A stretch of DNA of 11,268 bases from JBCBKZ01 sp039026975 (lineage in GTDB: Bacteria > Bacteroidota > Bacteroidia > J057), in NCBI GenBank assembly GCA_039026975.1, contig JBCCLI010000208.1, positions 1 through 11,268 of the forward strand, read 5' to 3'. This document shows positions 6,465 to 11,268 of this stretch, in pieces. The number at the start of each line of letters is the position of its first letter. Position 1 is the first letter of the stretch. The notes beneath the pieces were generated by a model. The model saw nothing but the letters and a program-made list of their open reading frames with translations, searched no databases and was not told the DNA's origin. The position numbers were made by a program, and so were the translations under genes.

Positions 6465-9400
6465 TTATTCTTTCAGCACCTTAGCAAAAAACTGCTTCTC
6501 TCCTACCGTAAGCTGGATCAGGTATATACCCCTACTTAGTCCCTGCATATGTATTTCTGCCTGGCTAAAGCGGGAGGTGGAGTGGCTGATCTGCCTACCT
6601 GACACATCTAGCAAGCGTATATCTGCTTCCTGCCCTGTCAGCTGCCCAAGATCCAGGGTAAGCACATCTGAAACGGGGTTTGGGTAGAGCTTCATGCCAG
6701 CTTGGGTAAGCTCGTTTTCCACCCCTACGCTGATAGAACGTGAACCGGTAGAGTAACCCACCGCCCATTTATGTGTCTCCAAAAGTATAGTGCCATCTCC
6801 AGTTATGTTAATTCTATTCTCAGCTATGGGGAGGCTACCAATGATAGGATCATCCAGGAAGTCTGAGCTGGTGAAAATAACCTCACTATCATCTTGATTA
6901 TAGGAAGGGTAGCCTAATACGTCATTCTCAAATATGGCCACCACTTCATTACGCTCAATATTGGCTGTGAGAATGAGATTGCGGTCTTCATTATCATCTA
7001 GGTAGTCAAAGGCAATGACTACAGTGGAGTTTTTGGCAAAGGAGGCATTCCCTATGCTGACCCCATCAGGAAGATTAGCAAAGAGTTTTAAGATGCCACC
7101 GTTTGCAAAAGTCTGAGATTGATTATTCCACACATTAATAATGCCTATATCCCAGTACTCCTGATTTTCACCTGAAATATTCTCCAGTCTATTAAAGGCA
7201 TCATATAAAATATTTTCTCCTGTAAAATCCCACTCTATAGCATCTGCAAATAGAACGCCCGCAGAAGACAGTCCTCCCGGAGCAGAAGTGGGGTTAGACA
7301 GCTCAAATCTGGCCCAGCTATTAGAGCCTATATCAAACACATAAATGGAGGTATCCTGAAAGGTAGTGGTAGCGGCTAATCTACTCCCGTCTTTAGAGAT
7401 GGCCACATTATCCCACACATTTCCAGTATACTGCCAGTTGGGCTCAGTTGTTAGCACAAATTCCTGAGGATCAGCAGGATCTAGTATCAAGAGATGGATT
7501 CTATTATCATCTCCTACAAAGGCCCCTAATGCTCCGTCATCCTGGATAGACATGGGGTTTTTAGGGGTAGTTGCGCTTAAGGGTGCTCTGCCAGTTCCAT
7601 CTGGATTAAATCTGTAAATTTTAGCATTATCAAAAATATCCTCGCTAACTGCAATGAAAAAATCCTCTCCAGGGTTAGAGGGTAATTCTATCTCATCCGG
7701 GTCTGGTTCAGGATCTGGATTCCCACCGGAATCAGGCCCAAGGATCCCTACCTGATCAAAAGCCTGTCCAGCAGCATTGGCCTCGGCCGTTCCATATAAG
7801 TCCTCCGCAGATTGTATGACTGCTATCCGGCAGTCCTGAAAATCTGAGGAGCGCTTTAGGTATACACTTAAGGCACGGTAGTACACCCTTTCCGCTCTTT
7901 CCTTCCCTACTGACTGAGCAAATAAATAGAAGGCATGATTGGGGATGCCACTGTTTATATGGACGCCACCGTTATCCTCTGTTCCGGTGAAAATCTCATC
8001 CATATGCTTAGGTTGCCAGCCGTTATCTCCTAATCTGTTTCCACCATTATTAGGATCTGCCAGGTCTCTTAGGGCACCTGAACGGAATACGTTAGGATTC
8101 ACTATATCTTCTCCTAGCTGAAAATCTTCTCTGTCAATCATGACGGCAAACACATCTGCAAAAGACTCATTTAATGCTCCAGGCTGGTCCTGGTAAACTA
8201 GGTTAGCAGTAGCTTGTATGACCCCGTGCGTCATCTCATGTCCGCCTACATCCAGTGATTTTGCTAGTGGGTCAAAAGCCACATCTCCGTTTCCATAAAA
8301 CATGAATTCTCCGTTCCAGAAAGCATTATCCAGTCCTCTTCCATCTTCATCAGCTACATTGATAAAGGAAACGACATCTCCACCACCACCATTGATGGAA
8401 TTTCTCCCATGTACCTGCTCGAAATAGTTATAGGAAATAGCTGCATTCACGTGTGCTGAGACCTCTAACCTTGACCACTGATTATTAGGAGACCTTACTT
8501 CTGTAAACTCTGGATCATCAATAGAGGTATTTTGCATATCTACGGTAAGAATAAATCCATCTCCCTGCTGAGGATTATTTTGGTTTCCGCTAAACATATT
8601 TTGGGTTACATCTAGCATGGTGAATCCATTTCCTTCATCAAAGGTATTAAATGTGAAGTTTTGGCCGTTTAGGTGCTGTCCCTGAGCCGTAGCAGGTCCT
8701 ATGGAACAGGTGTGGTCATAATAAGTTAGGATAGCACCTGATTGGGCATCTACAAAGTATTCATATCTGTGCAAGAAGTTGGGGAAGATAGTCAGGTGGT
8801 AAGCCAGGTGAAACTTACCTTCTACCTGTGGATCAGGGTAGATAATCAGTTGGCTTTTATTCTTGGGACGGGAAAATAGGGTAGATACCTTTACCTCATA
8901 CCGGTGGACCGCGACTAAGGCTTCCACATGCTCAAAAGCGATGTCAGTTACCTGATCCATAGAAAGTCTAGCTTGGGTATTAACTGCAGGAGTAGGATAT
9001 AAGAACCCATCCATAGATTGTTGGCCATCAGGTTTGAAGTGTATATTCAGCTCTGCGCCGTATACCTCCAGGCCCTTATACACCTGCTGGTAGCGCATAT
9101 GATAATGCGAAAGCTCATCTAACTCATCACGATACAGGCTTAATTCCAGTTCTGGATTCTCAAGAGGAAAAACTTCCCTGGCTTCATACAGCCACCTAAA
9201 TACCTCATCCTGTGCTAATGAAGAGCGGGTAGAAACTTCCACTGGAGAAGGTGCTGTATAGGACTCTCTTTTGAGGTAGAACCCCAGGCTGTTGGCATGA
9301 CCTTTTCTGGTGTAGTGTTTATGTAAGCGGATCAGTTGGTCCTGATTGATCTTAGCAAGGGAGGCATTTTGGGTATTGGCTCCCCCTTGAAAAGAAGGAA

Positions 9401-9521
9401 TAGTAGAAGAGGAACGGCTGCCTTGATAGATGCTTTTTTGTTTTCCCTTAAAGGTTTTCTGTGAAAACCCCTGCTGGCAAGAAAACAGGATGGCAAAGAT
9501 AAGTAGGTAACTTTTTTTCAT
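6465..9521 (-). CDS. Secreted M4 (thermolysin-family) metallopeptidase zymogen with propeller-like region and T9SS sorting domain
   Basis: I start at ATG 9521 (1018 residues), where MKKSYLLIFAILFSCQQGFS is a clean signal peptide. An in-frame start at 9548 would add 9 residues in front of it. Domains in order: FTP-type propeptide (about 123-173), PepSY-like inhibitory propeptide (about 186-273), M4 catalytic domain (about 276-591) with zinc motif HEMTH (428-432), third ligand Glu452 in NESFAD and GGVHINSGIPN carrying the transition-state His521, a Pro/Asp-rich linker (about 595-613), and about 310 residues resembling TolB/PD40 beta-propeller repeats (for example ISKDGSRLA, DIEW-like and SYNQDDSEVIF stretches). 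Last comes a Por/T9SS type A domain (943-1018) with LYPNP, GIYLIQL and KVL. It should cross the inner membrane by Sec, leave by T9SS, self-process and degrade extracellular protein or peptide. The lipoprotein gene lies 33 bases upstream on the same strand. Confidence 0.93.
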   Translation of the reverse strand: MKKSYLLIFAILFSCQQGFSQKTFKGKQKSIYQGSRSSSTIPSFQGGANTQNASLAKINQDQLIRLHKHYTRKGHANSLGFYLKRESYTAPSPVEVSTRSSLAQDEVFRWLYEAREVFPLENPELELSLYRDELDELSHYHMRYQQVYKGLEVYGAELNIHFKPDGQQSMDGFLYPTPAVNTQARLSMDQVTDIAFEHVEALVAVHRYEVKVSTLFSRPKNKSQLIIYPDPQVEGKFHLAYHLTIFPNFLHRYEYFVDAQSGAILTYYDHTCSIGPATAQGQHLNGQNFTFNTFDEGNGFTMLDVTQNMFSGNQNNPQQGDGFILTVDMQNTSIDDPEFTEVRSPNNQWSRLEVSAHVNAAISYNYFEQVHGRNSINGGGGDVVSFINVADEDGRGLDNAFWNGEFMFYGNGDVAFDPLAKSLDVGGHEMTHGVIQATANLVYQDQPGALNESFADVFAVMIDREDFQLGEDIVNPNVFRSGALRDLADPNNGGNRLGDNGWQPKHMDEIFTGTEDNGGVHINSGIPNHAFYLFAQSVGKERAERVYYRALSVYLKRSSDFQDCRIAVIQSAEDLYGTAEANAAGQAFDQVGILGPDSGGNPDPEPDPDEIELPSNPGEDFFIAVSEDIFDNAKIYRFNPDGTGRAPLSATTPKNPMSIQDDGALGAFVGDDNRIHLLILDPADPQEFVLTTEPNWQYTGNVWDNVAISKDGSRLAATTTFQDTSIYVFDIGSNSWARFELSNPTSAPGGLSSAGVLFADAIEWDFTGENILYDAFNRLENISGENQEYWDIGIINVWNNQSQTFANGGILKLFANLPDGVSIGNASFAKNSTVVIAFDYLDDNEDRNLILTANIERNEVVAIFENDVLGYPSYNQDDSEVIFTSSDFLDDPIIGSLPIAENRINITGDGTILLETHKWAVGYSTGSRSISVGVENELTQAGMKLYPNPVSDVLTLDLGQLTGQEADIRLLDVSGRQISHSTSRFSQAEIHMQGLSRGIYLIQLTVGEKQFFAKVLKE

Positions 9522-9554
9522 ACGAGTAGGTAATTGTGGTGCTTTCAAATGATA

Positions 9555-9998
9555 TTACATTTCCTGCTGGTACAGGCTCATAAGTTCTTTGTATAAGGTT
9601 TTCAATTCTGAATCAACGGGTTTTTCTTCATCTCCCCATATCATGCGGTGGGTTTCTCCTTCCACTTTTACTTCTATAAACTGGTATAAATTCCCAGGTT
9701 GCTGCGTCTTCAAAAGAGAAGGAGGTAAGTTCTTCACCTGTTTGAAGGCTTCTCTGCATGTTTTAGCAGGTACTTTTCTGATAAGCTGATAGGTAGAGTC
9801 ATTGCCTACCTTCTTAAATAGGTATCCCTGCTTGACCAGAACAAATGTGGTCTCTATACCTGAGAATCCGCCTCCGCTCCCAAAATGAATGGCTGGCTTT
9901 TTGTAATCTTTGGGGTCGTAAGGGGCTTTTTGGCAGGTAGTTCCCATAAGGGAGAATAGGCCAATTAAAGAGAAAATGATAGTATTCCGTAAGTGCAT
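9555..9998 (-). CDS. Small lipoprotein with Gly-rich SGGGFSG motif, possible emfourin-like M4 inhibitor
   Basis: Starting at ATG 9998 gives 147 residues with an N-terminal signal (MHLRNTIIFSLIGLFSLMG) and Cys22 in TTCQK. This is an imperfect lipobox, but the SC/TCQK form is common in Bacteroidota lipoproteins. The mature part is about 125 residues. It opens with a strand plus FGSGGGFSGIETTFVL (39-54), continues with an alpha/beta middle (CREAFKQVKNLPPSLL), and ends with GNLYQFIEVKVEG (102-114), HRMIWGD (117-123) and an amphipathic helix ELKTLYKELMSLY. This order resembles emfourin-type inhibitors of M4 proteases as I recall them: SGG-x-x-G strand, helix, two strands, final helix. Similar stand-alone lipoproteins also exist in Bacteroidota, so the function is inferred, mainly from its position 33 bases before the M4 peptidase gene. 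The frame is open back to a TTG at 10091, but the signal peptide begins at 9998. Confidence 0.75.
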   Translation of the reverse strand: MHLRNTIIFSLIGLFSLMGTTCQKAPYDPKDYKKPAIHFGSGGGFSGIETTFVLVKQGYLFKKVGNDSTYQLIRKVPAKTCREAFKQVKNLPPSLLKTQQPGNLYQFIEVKVEGETHRMIWGDEEKPVDSELKTLYKELMSLYQQEM

Positions 9999-10297
9999 AG
10001 GGTGATGAAATGAATGAGACCTTCTTTGAAACAAATAATTCTTTATGAAAAATACTGGATTAAGGATTCTGAAAAACTGATTTTTTGGCAAAAAGCATTA
10101 TTTGTAATAGCCAAACTTCTTAATCCATAAGTATAGTTGGAATTATAGATCCAAATACAGCCTTAGGCTTAAGATAATTGTCCAAGAGGAAAATCCAAGC
10201 TTTCCTCAGAAATCATATTTTGGATGCAGGAAAGCTGTTTCCTCACTTATAGGGGTAAGTAATAGAATAATTAGCTGTTCCTGGAATCAAGAAAGTC
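9999..10297. other. Divergent intergenic region with promoter-like repeat and tandem inverted repeats
   Basis: These 299 bases separate the lipoprotein and fuconolactonase genes. The left part (10096-10130) holds a minus-oriented sequence that closely matches the exported-protein promoter. It is followed by a minus-strand 12-codon frame at 10098-10060 (MLFAKKSVFQNP), which is of doubtful reality. A second weak -7 candidate on the minus strand, TATTTTTC, is at 10054-10047. The right part carries the two inverted repeats at 10186-10243. No clean TAnnTTTG box was found for the plus-strand operon. Confidence 0.5.
10186..10243. promoter_or_regulatory. Two tandem inverted repeats with AGGAAA/TTTCCT arms (possible operator)
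   Basis: The first element is GAGGAAA (10186-10192) and TTTCCTC (10201-10207), perfect arms over 8 bases. The second is AGGAAA (10228-10233) and TTTCCT (10238-10243), perfect arms over 4 bases. Both right arms continue as TTTCCTCA. The centres are 39 bases apart. In addition AGCTTTCCT (10198-10206) can pair with AGGAAAGCT (10228-10236), an alternative fold. They lie 54-112 bases before the start of the fucose-type operon, as expected for an operator or a leader-RNA switch. Confidence 0.5.
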
Positions 10298-11134
10298 ATG
10301 AGAATAGACGCACATCAACACTTTTGGCAGTATGATCCTGCACAATATACCTGGATGGGAGAGGGGAAGGAAAAAATTCAAAAGGACTTTCTGCCACCTG
10401 ACCTTCAGCCCTTGTTAGAAAGGGCTGAGCTGGATGCCTGTGTAGCAGTACAGGCACGCTCATCAATGGAAGAAACCCTGTTTCTCCTGGCGTTAGCTAA
10501 AAAATATAAGTTTGTCCAAGGGGTAGTAGGTTGGGTAGATATCTGTTCTCCAGATCTTGAAAAACATCTATCCGAATTGCAAGAACATGCTCCGCTCAAG
10601 GGATTTCGTCATGCCGTGCAAGATGAACCTAATGAGGGCTTTTTAGTACAGGAAGCCTTTATACATGGGGTTCATACCCTGCTGCAAGAAGGATATACCT
10701 ATGATATTCTCGTCTATGAAAAGCATTTTCCTATAGTAGTAAGCTTTCTGGAACAGTTCTCTACAGGTACCTTTATATTGGATCATCTTGGGAAACCGGA
10801 TCTATCTGGAGAAATGAGTCAGAACTGGCAAGAGGGAATCCGACAAATGGCAAGATATCCTACCCTTTACTGCAAGTTATCCGGTTTGGTTACGGAAGCT
10901 GATTGGGCTTCCTGGAAGTATGATCAGCTAGCACCTTACCTGGAAGTAGCGGTGGAGGCATTCGGAACGGATCGGGTCATGTTTGGATCAGATTGGCCTG
11001 TTTGTCTATTGGCTGCTGATTCTTATCAGCAGGTATACGAAATCATTCATAAATTCTTTGGGGGATTTTCCTCCGAGGAGAAAGAGAATATCTTTGGGAT
11101 AAACGCTGTTAAGGCTTATAACTTAAGGGAATAG
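10298..11134 (+). CDS. Amidohydrolase-family lactonase, probable L-fuconolactonase
   Basis: This 278-residue cytoplasmic TIM-barrel enzyme of the COG3618 group probably hydrolyses L-fucono-lactone to L-fuconate. It begins MRIDAHQHFW: His6 and His8 (H-x-H) are at the end of strand 1, and HFW followed by Y-x-W is typical of fuconolactonase-like proteins. Further landmarks are ACVAVQARSSMEET (47-60), VGWVDI (77-82), GFRHAVQDEP (102-111), LDHLGKP (161-167), YCKLSG (191-196) and FGSDWPV (229-235), where Asp232 is the expected catalytic or metal-facing Asp. Length and ends are normal for the family. A one-base gap to the following short-chain dehydrogenase indicates an operon, and that partner supports a sugar-lactone substrate. 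Other sugar lactones (rhamnono-, galactono-) cannot be excluded. Tandem inverted repeats upstream are candidate control sites. Confidence 0.85.
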   Translation: MRIDAHQHFWQYDPAQYTWMGEGKEKIQKDFLPPDLQPLLERAELDACVAVQARSSMEETLFLLALAKKYKFVQGVVGWVDICSPDLEKHLSELQEHAPLKGFRHAVQDEPNEGFLVQEAFIHGVHTLLQEGYTYDILVYEKHFPIVVSFLEQFSTGTFILDHLGKPDLSGEMSQNWQEGIRQMARYPTLYCKLSGLVTEADWASWKYDQLAPYLEVAVEAFGTDRVMFGSDWPVCLLAADSYQQVYEIIHKFFGGFSSEEKENIFGINAVKAYNLRE

Positions 11135-11135
11135 C

Positions 11136-11268
11136 ATGGAACTAGAAATAAAGGATAAGGTATTTATCGTTAGTGGGGGTGCGTCAGGTATAGGGGAAGC
11201 CATAGTCAGAGGCATAGCTGCTGAGGGAGGTATACCCATTATAGTAGAGAAAAATGGAGAGCGTGCAG
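11136..11268 (+). CDS. Short-chain dehydrogenase/reductase, N-terminal fragment, probable L-fucose dehydrogenase
   Basis: ATG 11136 opens a frame that runs off the right edge after 44 codons. The start MELEIKDKVFIVSGGASGIG has the SDR strand-1 and glycine motif (SGGASGIG, residues 13-20, with Ser in place of the usual Thr). It continues EAIVRGIAAEGGIPIIVEK. Glu38 near the end of strand 2 suggests NAD+ preference. The N-terminus and the 'GGIPIIV' segment resemble the bacterial L-fucose dehydrogenase branch. With the lactonase one base upstream, the pair would oxidise L-fucose to the lactone and open it. Only about a sixth of a typical 250-260-residue SDR is visible, with no catalytic Ser-Tyr-Lys yet, so substrate assignment rests mostly on the neighbour. 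A 2-keto-3-deoxy-L-fuconate dehydrogenase is the main alternative. Confidence 0.75.
   Translation, partial: MELEIKDKVFIVSGGASGIGEAIVRGIAAEGGIPIIVEKNGERA

Noticed and set aside
6418..6687. Plus-strand 89-codon frame across the desaturase/peptidase junction
   Set aside because: It overlaps the terminator hairpin and is antisense to the conserved T9SS domain, so it is a shadow frame.
9493..9521. M4 peptidase as a lipoprotein via LFSC in its signal
   Set aside because: Phe at -2 is a poor lipobox residue, and a T9SS sorting tail argues for secretion with signal peptidase I cleavage.
9522..9548. Nine-residue longer start of the M4 peptidase
   Set aside because: The signal peptide n-region with two lysines begins at the internal ATG 9521. 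The longer form is possible but not needed.
9999..10091. N-terminal extension of the lipoprotein from TTG 10091
   Set aside because: It would place 31 basic residues before a complete signal peptide. ATG 9998 gives a normal lipoprotein signal.

Overview
The window reads as chromosomal DNA of a Bacteroidota member, most likely of the Cytophagales type. Three things support this. A large secreted metallopeptidase ends in a type IX secretion (Por/T9SS) sorting domain. The best promoter candidate has the Bacteroidota -7 form TAnnTTTG, and no clear Shine-Dalgarno sequences precede the starts. Lipid A/core-type heptose functions also occur here. The genus cannot be named from the sequence. No tRNA, rRNA, CRISPR array, insertion sequence or phage gene was seen.

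Layout. (1) 1-564, minus: N-terminal half of a family 9 glycosyltransferase (heptosyltransferase-like) that runs off the left edge. (2) 693-974, plus: a compact acyl-CoA-binding protein. It is followed by about 470 bases without a clear gene, which do hold a terminator facing the minus strand. (3) 1447-3923, plus: a tight three-gene unit of an 86-residue two-helix membrane protein, an aspartate-type aminotransferase and a single-domain heptose-7-phosphate kinase of the RfaE1/HldA type. (4) 3928-4935, minus: an exported protein of unknown function with a good Bacteroidota promoter. (5) 5279-6388, plus: a membrane fatty-acid desaturase of the front-end type, closed by a strong hairpin terminator. 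(6) 6465-9998, minus: a two-gene unit of a small lipoprotein followed by an M4 (thermolysin-family) zymogen peptidase carrying a beta-propeller-like region and a T9SS tail. (7) 10298 to the right edge, plus: a fuconolactonase-type amidohydrolase and the start of a short-chain dehydrogenase, probably an L-fucose oxidation operon, preceded by two tandem inverted repeats.

How the genes may work together. The glycosyltransferase and the kinase both fit heptose-containing surface glycan synthesis. The acyl-CoA-binding protein and the desaturase both handle acyl chains, but they are not adjacent. The lipoprotein upstream of the M4 peptidase has a Gly-rich SGGGFSG motif and a C-terminal half reminiscent of emfourin-type M4 inhibitors. 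This makes a protease/periplasmic inhibitor pair the most interesting hypothesis in the window. The last two genes would convert L-fucose to L-fuconolactone and then to L-fuconate.
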